Source: JAWOHX01 sp046484975
GTDB taxonomy: Bacteria > Bacillota > Clostridia > DUPQ01
Assembly (NCBI GenBank): GCA_046484975.1
Contig: JAWOHX010000043.1
Coordinates: 1-13,333 of the forward strand
Reading direction: 5' to 3'
DNA length: 13,333 bases
This document shows positions 4,645 to 12,304 of this stretch, one piece after another. The stretch's first letter is position 1. Each line of letters begins with the position of its first letter. A program made the position numbers and the translations under genes. The notes under the pieces are model-generated. The model was not told where the DNA came from and did not search any database. It saw only the letters and a list, made by a program, of their open reading frames with translations.

Positions 4645-6354
4645 ATGAATATCCCCCGGCCGGAATACCCGCGTCCTCAGCTGGTAAGGGACCAATGGAT
4701 GAACCTGAACGGGTTATGGCAATTTGAAATCGATTCCTCCATGAGCGGATTGGACAGGAAGTTTTATGAACGGGACCGGCTGGACAGCCACATTCTTGTC
4801 CCCTTCTGCCCGGAAAGCGAGCTTTCCGGGGTCAACCACAAGGATTTCATGGCCGCTGTCTGGTACAGGCGGGAATTCGATCTTCCAGCAGGCTGGAACA
4901 ACGGCCATGTCCTGCTTCATTTCGGCGCCGTGGATTATGAGGCCACTGTCTGGGTCAATGGGAAACACGCAGGCATGCACAAAGGAGGATACTCCTCTTT
5001 TTGTTTCGACATTTCACCCCTGCTGAAGGATAAGTCAAATACATTGGTTGTATATGCCCGGGATGACAACCGTTCCGGGAAACAGCCTTCCGGCAAACAA
5101 AGTGACAGGTTTCATTCCTATGGCTGCCTTTATACCCGGACCACAGGCATCTGGCAGACCGTCTGGTTGGAACTTGTCCCGGCGACGCATATCAAAAGCC
5201 TGAAATTCTTTCCGGATCCGGAAAACGCCTGTCTCCACATCCAGGCGGACATGACAGGAGCCGCCGGGAAATTCACCGCACAGGCCTCCTTCAACAGCGA
5301 ACCCGTGGGGGAGGCTTCCTGCATTGTCCCGGGACGAAAGGCTCGGCTGACCCTAAATCTTTCCGAAGTCCATCTCTGGGCACCCGGAGATCCCAATCTT
5401 TACGCCCTTGAACTGGAGCTGGGCACAGGCGACCGGATAAAAAGCTATTTCGGACTGCGGGACATCCGTCTGGAAGACGGGAAAATCCTGCTCAACGGGA
5501 AGCCTGTTTTCCAAAGGCTGGTGCTGGACCAGGGATTCTATCCCGATGGCATCTATACGGCCCCTTCTGATGATGCCTTAAGGAACGACATCGCCATATC
5601 CCTGGGGCTCGGTTTCAATGGGGCCAGGCTCCACCAGAAAATATTCGAACCCCGGTTCCTTTACTGGGCAGATAAAATGGGCTATCTGATATGGGAAGAA
5701 CATGCCAACTGGGGACTGGACATTTCCACTGCAGGGGCCATTGCACAATTCCTGCCGGAATGGGCGGAAATTCTGGAACGGGATTTCAATCATCCCGCCA
5801 TTGTCGGATGGTGTCCATTCAATGAGACCTGGGACAGGGATGGGAAAAGGCAGGAAGACGCTGTCTTGCAAAACGTCTGCCACTTCACCAGGTCTTACGA
5901 CCCAACCCGTCCGGTCATCGACACCAGCGGGAATTATCATGTGGACACCGATGTCTTCGACATTCACTGTTATGAACAGGACCCTGTGGTTTTCCAAGGC
6001 CTTTTCCATGGGATGAAAGATGCCTCCAGTGTTTTCAACACCTTCCCTGACAGGCAATCCTACGATGGGCAGCCATATTTCGTCAGCGAGTACGGTGGCA
6101 TCAAATGGGAGGTGGGTTCCACCGGGGGATGGGGCTATGGAAAAGGACCCGCCACGGGGGAAGAGTTCATTGACAGGTACAGAAGGCTCACCCATACCCT
6201 TTTGGACCATCCCATGGTCTGTGCCTTCTGCTATACCCAGCTGACGGACGTGGAACAGGAGGCCAACGGTCTGTACACGTATGACAGGAAACATAAGTTT
6301 GATCCGGAAATCTTCCGGGAAATCAACACAAGGAAAGCAAGGATTGAGGAATGA
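4645..6354 (+). CDS. Glycoside hydrolase family 2 (beta-galactosidase/beta-glucuronidase-like)
   Basis: A 569-residue retaining glycosidase. It shows the GH2 layout: a sugar-binding jelly-roll domain (about 10-180, including LNGLWQF, VWYRREF and GAVDYEATVWVNGKHAG), an immunoglobulin-like middle (about 185-275), and a TIM barrel. The acid/base is E394 in PFNETWD and the nucleophile is E482 in VSEYGG, 88 residues apart. No signal peptide is visible, so it should act on imported oligosaccharides in the cytoplasm. The exact sugar cannot be read; length matches the short three-domain GH2 proteins rather than the ~1000-residue LacZ. GGAGG at 4635-4639 fixes the start. Its stop overlaps the asnA start (ATGA). 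A 15-bp palindrome sits over its promoter. Confidence 0.9.
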   Translation: MNIPRPEYPRPQLVRDQWMNLNGLWQFEIDSSMSGLDRKFYERDRLDSHILVPFCPESELSGVNHKDFMAAVWYRREFDLPAGWNNGHVLLHFGAVDYEATVWVNGKHAGMHKGGYSSFCFDISPLLKDKSNTLVVYARDDNRSGKQPSGKQSDRFHSYGCLYTRTTGIWQTVWLELVPATHIKSLKFFPDPENACLHIQADMTGAAGKFTAQASFNSEPVGEASCIVPGRKARLTLNLSEVHLWAPGDPNLYALELELGTGDRIKSYFGLRDIRLEDGKILLNGKPVFQRLVLDQGFYPDGIYTAPSDDALRNDIAISLGLGFNGARLHQKIFEPRFLYWADKMGYLIWEEHANWGLDISTAGAIAQFLPEWAEILERDFNHPAIVGWCPFNETWDRDGKRQEDAVLQNVCHFTRSYDPTRPVIDTSGNYHVDTDVFDIHCYEQDPVVFQGLFHGMKDASSVFNTFPDRQSYDGQPYFVSEYGGIKWEVGSTGGWGYGKGPATGEEFIDRYRRLTHTLLDHPMVCAFCYTQLTDVEQEANGLYTYDRKHKFDPEIFREINTRKARIEE

Positions 6355-7370
6355 AAAACAACAACAATCTCGTCATCCCCGGAGGATATCGGCCGAACAT
6401 GAGCCTGAAGGAGACCGAAATCGCCATCAAGTCCTGCAAGGACCTTTTTGAGGCGCATTTGGCAACCAAACTCAACCTCACCAGGGTTTCCGCGCCTCTG
6501 TTCGTACGCCCTGAGACAGGCCTGAACGACAATCTCAACGGCGTTGAAACCCCCGTTTCTTTTCCCGTCACCCATATGGGGGGCGCCATGGCTGAAATTG
6601 TCCATTCCCTGGCCAAATGGAAAAGGATGGCCCTTCACCGCTACGGTTTTCTGCCCGGGGAAGGTCTTTATACCGACATGAACGCCATCCGCAAGGATGA
6701 GGAGCTGGACAATCTACACTCATTGTACGTGGACCAATGGGACTGGGAATCCATCATCACCCGGGAAATACGAAATGAAAGAACATTGGCTGATGTGGTG
6801 GTGAAAATATTCAGGGTCTTTAAAATCGTTGAGGACCTCCTTGATGCCTCTTTTCCCGCCCTTGCCCCTGTGCTCCCCGATGAAATTTTCTTTGTCTCCA
6901 CCGAGGAACTTCTCCAGGTCTGGCCTTCCTGTTCCCCAAAGGAACGGGAGGACAAAATCACGCAGGACCACAAGGCAGTCTTCATCCGCAACATCGGCGG
7001 GAAGCTGTCCGATGGTAGCATCCATGACGGCAGGGCACCGGATTATGATGACTGGGAGCTCAACGGCGACATTGTTTTTTGGAGTCCGGTCCTCAGGAGG
7101 TCCTTTGAAGTATCTTCCATGGGAATCCGGGTTGATTCCCCTTCCCTTGAGAAACAATGCCTGGAGAGAAACTGCCTTGAAAGGCTTGCATTCCCATATC
7201 ACCAGTCTGTTCTAAGGGATGTCTATCCCCTGACCATGGGAGGCGGCATCGGTCAGTCCAGAATCTGCCAGTTCCTCTTGCAGAAAGCCCACATCGGGGA
7301 AGTGCAATCCAGCATATGGCCAGATGATATGTCAGAGGAATGCATGCAGAACGGCATCGTTCTCCTATAA
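6351..7370 (+). CDS. asnA: Aspartate-ammonia ligase (asparagine synthetase A)
   Basis: This enzyme makes asparagine from aspartate, ammonia and ATP. At 339 residues it has the full class II-synthetase-like set: PETGLNDNLNGVE (54-66), HSLAKWKR (85-92), YVDQWDWE (126-133), GGKLSDGSIHDGRAPDYDDW (216-235), SSMGIRVD (255-262) and GGGIGQSR (297-304), so it should be active. The ATG overlaps the GH2 stop in ATGA, and AAGGA (6339-6343) lies inside the GH2 gene. It has no promoter of its own that I can see and must depend on the GH2 transcript, unusual for a biosynthetic gene. Its TAA stop overlaps the convergent DUF819 gene by 6 bp. Confidence 0.96.
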   Translation: MKNNNNLVIPGGYRPNMSLKETEIAIKSCKDLFEAHLATKLNLTRVSAPLFVRPETGLNDNLNGVETPVSFPVTHMGGAMAEIVHSLAKWKRMALHRYGFLPGEGLYTDMNAIRKDEELDNLHSLYVDQWDWESIITREIRNERTLADVVVKIFRVFKIVEDLLDASFPALAPVLPDEIFFVSTEELLQVWPSCSPKEREDKITQDHKAVFIRNIGGKLSDGSIHDGRAPDYDDWELNGDIVFWSPVLRRSFEVSSMGIRVDSPSLEKQCLERNCLERLAFPYHQSVLRDVYPLTMGGGIGQSRICQFLLQKAHIGEVQSSIWPDDMSEECMQNGIVLL

Positions 7371-8510
7371 CAGGCTCAGCATCTGGTAGACGAAATACCC
7401 GAGATAATTCCCGACGGCATACCCCACCAGGCCGCAGGTCAACCCCGGCACGATCATGTCCCTGTTTTTCAGTGCGTCGGCAATGGGACCAATGAAAGCC
7501 GGTCCGTATATGCCTGCCGATGAGGTGATGATGGCTGTGTCAACGTCTATCTTTAGCAGTTTCGCAAGACTCAGATGCAGAATCAGCGCCCCGAACATGG
7601 CCACCGCCGTAAAGCCCAGGACCACAGGGGTGGTGGTGAGCATGGTCTCAATGTCCACCAGGGTTCCCAACGCTATGGAAAATACAAAAATGGCATATTG
7701 CCCGGCTTCATAGGTATACCTTATTTTCTTGATTGGCCCAAGGAACGATCCCACAACGCCGACGGTTGTGACAATCAGCATGATGATGGCGGTATCCAGC
7801 CTGCCGGTGACCAGCAGGGACAAGCCCACAGCCAGCCCCAGCACACCGATGCAAATCAGTACGGCAATAACGATTCCCAAAATGGCTTTTTTCTTTTGCT
7901 TTCCGGACAGGAGGGAAAAAGTGTTCTTGCCCCGCTGTTGATCCTCCGGTTTTGCCGGTCCCTTTCTATATGGCTTGAGGAATTTCGAAAGAAGCGGTTT
8001 CAAACCGCTGATGATAAAAAGGAAAAAAAGCCCTCCCAGGATGGCATCGCAGGCATTGACCAGAATCAAGGTCTCAGGCTTCACCTGCAGCCCCATGCCA
8101 ATGGCCATCAGGTTGGGGGTTCCCCCCGTATAAACCCCTACCAGCATTCCGCCTATCTTGGCATATTCCTCCACCACTCCCCTGAAGATCAGTCCAGCCG
8201 CCGTGGAACTGACAATGGCGGAAAGAATGATCAGGAAAAAAGAGATGACAATGGCTTTGGCGCTGTGGAGAAATTTCCTGAAATTGGCGGAAAACAGGAT
8301 CAGGGGAATGGCGATGGGTACGGCCACTTCTGAAAGTGTCATGGAAAGCCCCCTGTCCAGGGGCAGGAATTTCAGGTTGCCCCATAAAATACCAATGGCA
8401 TAGCACAACAGAATGGGGCTCAGTGTCTGCAGGAACCTCACCTTTTTGGAAACCATCATGATCCCCACAGGTATGGCAAACAGCAGGATGACCTGTATGG
8501 CTTGCAGCAT
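7365..8510 (-). CDS. DUF819 family integral membrane protein (putative transporter)
   Basis: A 381-residue protein with about ten hydrophobic segments in two halves, joined by a charged cytoplasmic loop at about 171-208 (rich in K, E, Q and G). The first half has GVYTGGTPNLMAIGMG (126-140) and the second SSAGIYGPAFIGPIADAL (330-347). These paired conserved unwound-type motifs, one per half, are what I would expect of an inverted-repeat transporter fold; DUF819 (YjcL-like) has no proven substrate. AGGAGG five bases before the ATG at 8510 fixes the start; the frame beyond it has no family sequence. The gap to the upstream GH172 stop is 8 nt, so the two are coupled, hinting at uptake or export related to that enzyme. 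Confidence 0.75.
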   Translation of the reverse strand: MLQAIQVILLFAIPVGIMMVSKKVRFLQTLSPILLCYAIGILWGNLKFLPLDRGLSMTLSEVAVPIAIPLILFSANFRKFLHSAKAIVISFFLIILSAIVSSTAAGLIFRGVVEEYAKIGGMLVGVYTGGTPNLMAIGMGLQVKPETLILVNACDAILGGLFFLFIISGLKPLLSKFLKPYRKGPAKPEDQQRGKNTFSLLSGKQKKKAILGIVIAVLICIGVLGLAVGLSLLVTGRLDTAIIMLIVTTVGVVGSFLGPIKKIRYTYEAGQYAIFVFSIALGTLVDIETMLTTTPVVLGFTAVAMFGALILHLSLAKLLKIDVDTAIITSSAGIYGPAFIGPIADALKNRDMIVPGLTCGLVGYAVGNYLGYFVYQMLSLL

Positions 8511-8518
8511 GATTCCTC

Positions 8519-9583
8519 CTATCTTGGCCACCGTTCATTCATGGGGGGCATTTCGGCCTGTGGCCGGTGCGGTTCCGTCTGGTACCAGTAGGCCACTGAG
8601 GCGATGTCCTCAGTTAATGGCTGGTATTTTCCGTTGGGCCACCATCCCAGTGCCTGCACGGTGACTTTCAAATTTTCCCTAAACCGGATGGGATCCATGA
8701 TGTGCCACCGGTACAAGGCGTGTTTCGGAACCTTCCCGTATTCTTTCTCGCTGAAAGGAAAGCCCAGGAATGGGGTGGAGTAGGTTTCCCCGAAGGTCTT
8801 GGTATAATCCCCCCCGAAATTCCAGGCGCCCCCGAAATAGTCTTCTGTTCCCGTGCCGCAGATGGTGGGATGCTCTGTGTCCCCGTCCATATAGAATTTC
8901 ACTTCCCCTTCTCCCCACCAACAGTCCGAATACTGCATCCAGCTCAAAAAGGTCCCCACATATTGGCCCCTCCCACGAATGCCATCCACGATAACATGCT
9001 CCGGACATTCCCGGGTGGTCATGGATCGTCTCCAGCTGGCATGAAAATATGCGCTGTCCTCACCGACTTCTGTTTTTGATCCGGTAATCTGGAAGAAAAA
9101 TCCCCGGATGGGTTCATGATGGTCGTTGGTCATGGTGATTCTGCAGCTTTTTCGAAAGGGCATGGGCCAGTAGCAGTTCATTCCTCCGTTCGGATTCACG
9201 GAAACCGGAAGGGAATTCACAGGATATGTCTTTCCGTGCCCCAGGGCGAAAAAATCCGCCATGGGGACCTCCACAGAAGGTTTCTCCTCGCCATCCCAAT
9301 AGATCCGGAGGATTCCGGCCCGGTACAGCCGGTTGTCGGCGGTCATCCATATGTGGCGGATGATGCCGCTCCCGGAAATTTCCGCCAGAGTTTTGGTCTG
9401 CCCGGGGTCGATGGAGATACAGGGACGTACCTTCCATCCCTTGCCCAGCTCTCCTGAAGCGCTGTTGGGCAGGGGTATTTCCTTTGCCCCTCCTCCTTTG
9501 GAACCGTCCGGGTTCTCTGCGCAGATGGAAAACGTCTCCTCGTCAGATAGCCTGTGGATTTCATTCATTGTTGAATCAAACAT
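8519..9583 (-). CDS. DUF2961 / GH172-family glycosidase
   Basis: A 354-residue protein of the DUF2961 family, now classed as glycoside hydrolase family 172, whose characterised members act on fructofuranose dianhydrides or on D-arabinofuranosyl bonds. It is beta-rich and built of two jelly-roll-like halves. The signature GTGTEDYFGGAW includes E247, a candidate catalytic residue, and STPFLGFPF (269-277) and YRWHIMDPIRF follow as in the family. No signal peptide is visible, so cytoplasmic action is likely. AAGGGG just before the ATG at 9583 supports the start. It sits 21 nt downstream of tdk and 8 nt upstream of the DUF819 gene. Fructan- or arabinan-type substrate is inferred from the family. 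Confidence 0.8.
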   Translation of the reverse strand: MFDSTMNEIHRLSDEETFSICAENPDGSKGGGAKEIPLPNSASGELGKGWKVRPCISIDPGQTKTLAEISGSGIIRHIWMTADNRLYRAGILRIYWDGEEKPSVEVPMADFFALGHGKTYPVNSLPVSVNPNGGMNCYWPMPFRKSCRITMTNDHHEPIRGFFFQITGSKTEVGEDSAYFHASWRRSMTTRECPEHVIVDGIRGRGQYVGTFLSWMQYSDCWWGEGEVKFYMDGDTEHPTICGTGTEDYFGGAWNFGGDYTKTFGETYSTPFLGFPFSEKEYGKVPKHALYRWHIMDPIRFRENLKVTVQALGWWPNGKYQPLTEDIASVAYWYQTEPHRPQAEMPPMNERWPR

Positions 9584-9604
9584 GTCATACCCCTTTTATT
9601 TTTA

Positions 9605-10228
9605 TTATTCTTTTGAAAAACGGTCGTCCGCGTCATACAAATTGACGAATTCCTTGAGGCTCACCGGCTCATAGGTGAGGTTGTCTTTCCCCTCGATGCC
9701 CACCTGTTCACCTGAAAACACCGGCTTCCCGTTGATAATGCGCATGTTCACCGTTGCCTTCACGGGCTTTTTGCTTCTTTTGCAGATGGCCCGGGTGGTG
9801 ACTTCCTCAATGTCCTGAGCCAAAGCAAAAAGATAGGTGCTCCCTTCGAAAGGCTCCCCCCGGAAATCGCACTTCAGCCCGAAACAGATGACCGGGATCT
9901 CCAGATGTACAACCGTCTTCACCAGGTCCCAGACATTTTCCTTGCTCAAAAACTGGGCCTCGTCCACCAGAACGATCTCAATCCCTTCATATTCCCGGAT
10001 TTTTTTATAGAGCCAACCCTTTTCCTTTTTGACCAGAAAGTCACATTTTCTTTTCAAGTCATCTTTGCCGATCCTGGTCTCGATGCAACGGTCGGCCTTT
10101 GTGTCGCTTTCCGGCTTGACGGCGAGGACTTTCCTGTGGTTGTTCATCTCATAGTCATGGGCAATCTGAAGAAGTTGCGTGGACTTGCCTGCGTTCATCA
10201 CCGCATATCTGAAGTATAGCTTGGCCAT
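9605..10228 (-). CDS. tdk: Thymidine kinase (type II) lacking most zinc ligands
   Basis: This enzyme phosphorylates thymidine with ATP in salvage. Its 207 residues include the P-loop MNAGKS (11-16), the DEAQF motif with catalytic E90 (89-93), FGLKCDFRGEPFEGS (116-130), and NMRIINGKPVFSGEQVGIEG (161-180). The usual structural zinc site has four cysteines, two in a CxxC near residue 150 and two near the C-terminus. Here only C149 remains: C-K-R-S152 replaces CxxC, and the tail YEPVSLKEFV has no cysteine. The rest looks functional. AGGGGG lies upstream of the ATG. The gene follows the hydrolase by 33 nt, with a promoter of its own in between, and precedes the GH172 gene by 21 nt. Confidence 0.93.
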   Translation of the reverse strand: MAKLYFRYAVMNAGKSTQLLQIAHDYEMNNHRKVLAVKPESDTKADRCIETRIGKDDLKRKCDFLVKKEKGWLYKKIREYEGIEIVLVDEAQFLSKENVWDLVKTVVHLEIPVICFGLKCDFRGEPFEGSTYLFALAQDIEEVTTRAICKRSKKPVKATVNMRIINGKPVFSGEQVGIEGKDNLTYEPVSLKEFVNLYDADDRFSKE

Positions 10229-10249
10229 TGTGGTTTCCCCCTCAGGAAT

Positions 10250-10258
10250 ATTATAGCA
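10250..10258 (-). promoter_or_regulatory. Extended -10 promoter of tdk
   Basis: On the minus strand TGCTATAAT (10258-10250) is an extended -10 lying right at the end of the preceding hydrolase gene; no good -35 is seen. Start near 10243 leaves a short leader before the ATG at 10228. The 12-mer TTGCTATAATAT (10259-10248) is identical to the one before the HD gene (2950-2961). Confidence 0.6.
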
Positions 10259-10261
10259 AAT

Positions 10262-12214
10262 CTATTTCAAAAAATCATATTCCTTTTCACCGCAGCGCAG
10301 AATCCGGCAGTGGGGGGCAAACCCGCTGCAATCATGCAAAGAGGCATGTTCTCCGCTTCCCAGCCGGGGATTGACCAATACCACGTTTTTTATCCCGTTT
10401 ACAAGAGCGGGAATGTCAAAGGTGCCCGGGGCATCGTGGAAAACGATGTCCGGCAGATATATGCTGGGCACATGAGCCGCCACAGAAGCAAAACCAACCG
10501 GCATGTCCATCAGTACCACTTCGTCAATGTCCCCGTGGACAAAACATGCCACCAGGACTGCCAGGGCTGCCTTCCCCCTGCCTCCCACGGTCATTTTCCC
10601 ATGGCCCTCCTTGTCCCGGGCATGCGCCAGGATGGCGTAGAGCTCCCTGGCCCGTTTCCCCAGGATACTGTCTCCCAGTAGGATGGAAGCGTAGGAAAGG
10701 ACCCTGGCCTTCTTGTTCCAGTCCGCCAAATCGTATGCCGAAGGTTCGGGCTCCAGTTCCCCAAAGCCGGACAAGTCCAGACTGATGACGGTCTTTTCTC
10801 CTGTCATTTGCTCCCTTGACAGAAACCCGGCAGCCCTGGTCAGGAAACCGTTGTTCTCCAGTCCGCTCCATTTTCCCTTGTCATCACAAAAAACCAGAAG
10901 TTCCTTCGAGGGCTCGGAAACCCTTTCCAGGACCAATGCGGGGACCTTGTAGCCGTCCGGGTATCCATACACCCTTTTTGTCAGGCTGTGTACCCAGCGG
11001 ATCTCCTTATGGAAGTCAAATACATGAAGGTCCTCCTTGGTCAAGCAGAATGTTTCCACCAGCTTTTCAGGATCCGGGACCGTGGGGATGTTTTGCAATT
11101 TTTCCAGGTTTACGGAAAACATGGAAGCTGTGTCCGGTGGATGGCAAAGGAGGGATTTGGATGGTGGAAAGAAAAGCGGTTCCCCCTCTTTTCCTGCCAG
11201 GGCGGTTTTTTTCAGGTGAAGGTTGAAAAACTCCGCAACCCTTGACGCCATTTTCGCGTTGTATTCATGGCCGGCCTCTTCATCCAGGAAAAATCCGAGA
11301 TGGTCTTTACGGCCATAGAACCCGTATGCCCTCTTCGCTTTCCCAATGGTTTTCTCCGCCAGCTTATGGTCGAATACCTCGTCCTGCCTGCCCGCCACCA
11401 CCAGGCAGGGCTTCGGGGCGCTGAGCTCGATGAAAGCCTTGTTGTCCAGGCCTTCCCGGAGAAAACCAGGGGCCAGGGTTTCTGGACACAAGGTGTAAAA
11501 ATCCTTGAATGTCACTTTTCTGTTGTCTGAAATGCAGCAGACCGGGGCAAGGGCGGTGATGCGATCATCCAAAAGGGATGCATACAGGGAGGTATGGCCA
11601 CCTCCGGATACCCCTGTGATTCCGAACCCGTTTTCCGTGCACACATCCTTCCTGGTCTCCAGGTAGTCCAGGCAACGTATGGCATCATAGACGAAAAAGG
11701 CATTGGACCAGAAGCCGGATAAAAACCCAAGGGCTCCATCGTCAAAATGGTCGTTCCCGCCCTGGTGCTCCCCTTTCATCCCCGGCGGGTCAAAGGAAAC
11801 GGTGATGAATCCGTTTTTCGCCAGAATCTGATTGGACCTCACGTAATTGGGGAAGGTCTTTGCACTGTGGCCGGTGGGGCATACAATACCGGGATACCTG
11901 CCCTTTTTCGGGGGCAGATAGACTGTTGCGTTCACGAACCAGCCCCGGAAGGACTCAAAGTACACATTCTCGACACGGAACCCCGGGAATTCATGACTGG
12001 AAACGACCTTTACGTCAATGGTCCTGTTTTTTTGTTGCATTTCCCGGGGGAATGCTTCCCGGATTCTTTCCAGCCTGTCCCTTTTGAAGCTTTCCCATTC
12101 TTCCAGGTTGTGGATTTCCTTTCTCCTCGCTTCCTCCCGGCGGGCATGGGTGTCCGCCAGCTTCCTGTAATATGATTCCAGCGCGCGGCGGGAAGACGAA
12201 GTGAGCACATGCAT
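10262..12214 (-). CDS. Two-domain alpha/beta hydrolase, acetylxylan-esterase-like; second domain degenerate
   Basis: A 650-residue protein. The N-terminal part (about 1-345) is an alpha/beta hydrolase with the triad S203 in GVSGGGH, D278 in GRQDEVFD and H316 in EAGHEYN, preceded by a helical lysine/arginine/glutamate-rich leader (10-60). Its ordering resembles acetylxylan-esterase or xylan-esterase-like enzymes that deacylate sugars. The C-terminal part (about 390-650) looks like a second hydrolase domain, but the place of its nucleophile is G-R-G (GGRGKAAL, near 555) with no serine, so it is probably catalytically dead. No signal peptide is visible, so it acts inside the cell. GGGAG lies about ten bases before the ATG. 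The substrate is unknown, but neighbours GH172 and GH2 suggest esters on oligosaccharides. Confidence 0.7.
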   Translation of the reverse strand: MHVLTSSSRRALESYYRKLADTHARREEARRKEIHNLEEWESFKRDRLERIREAFPREMQQKNRTIDVKVVSSHEFPGFRVENVYFESFRGWFVNATVYLPPKKGRYPGIVCPTGHSAKTFPNYVRSNQILAKNGFITVSFDPPGMKGEHQGGNDHFDDGALGFLSGFWSNAFFVYDAIRCLDYLETRKDVCTENGFGITGVSGGGHTSLYASLLDDRITALAPVCCISDNRKVTFKDFYTLCPETLAPGFLREGLDNKAFIELSAPKPCLVVAGRQDEVFDHKLAEKTIGKAKRAYGFYGRKDHLGFFLDEEAGHEYNAKMASRVAEFFNLHLKKTALAGKEGEPLFFPPSKSLLCHPPDTASMFSVNLEKLQNIPTVPDPEKLVETFCLTKEDLHVFDFHKEIRWVHSLTKRVYGYPDGYKVPALVLERVSEPSKELLVFCDDKGKWSGLENNGFLTRAAGFLSREQMTGEKTVISLDLSGFGELEPEPSAYDLADWNKKARVLSYASILLGDSILGKRARELYAILAHARDKEGHGKMTVGGRGKAALAVLVACFVHGDIDEVVLMDMPVGFASVAAHVPSIYLPDIVFHDAPGTFDIPALVNGIKNVVLVNPRLGSGEHASLHDCSGFAPHCRILRCGEKEYDFLK

Positions 12215-12304
12215 GAGGGGGGTTCTCCCTTTTCCTTGGTTTCGAATATATTATACCAGCATTTCATGTGTTAAAATATAACCAAAGGGTCCGGGGAGGG
12301 GAAA
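12215..12304. promoter_or_regulatory. Divergent promoter region of hydrolase and glycosyltransferase
   Basis: This 90-bp gap has two extended -10 boxes facing away from one another. The minus strand has TGGTATAAT (12258-12250) for the hydrolase, and the plus strand has TGTTAAAAT (12269-12277) for the glycosyltransferase. Neither has a good -35, and the boxes lie only about 20 bp apart, so the promoters share sequence and would compete. Confidence 0.55.

Noticed and set aside
5578..6294. 238-residue minus-strand open frame inside the GH2 gene
   Set aside because: The GH2 frame has full-length domain and catalytic residues; the antisense frame has no motif and no ribosome binding site that I could support.
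7575..8333. 252-residue plus-strand open frame opposite the DUF819 gene
   Set aside because: Its translation is rich in H, Q, G and D with no domain, as expected from the complement of a hydrophobic membrane protein gene.
8511..8531. Upstream start for the DUF819 gene inside the GH172 gene
   Set aside because: AGGAGG sits just before the ATG at 8510, and the longer form would overlap the GH172 gene without any family sequence.
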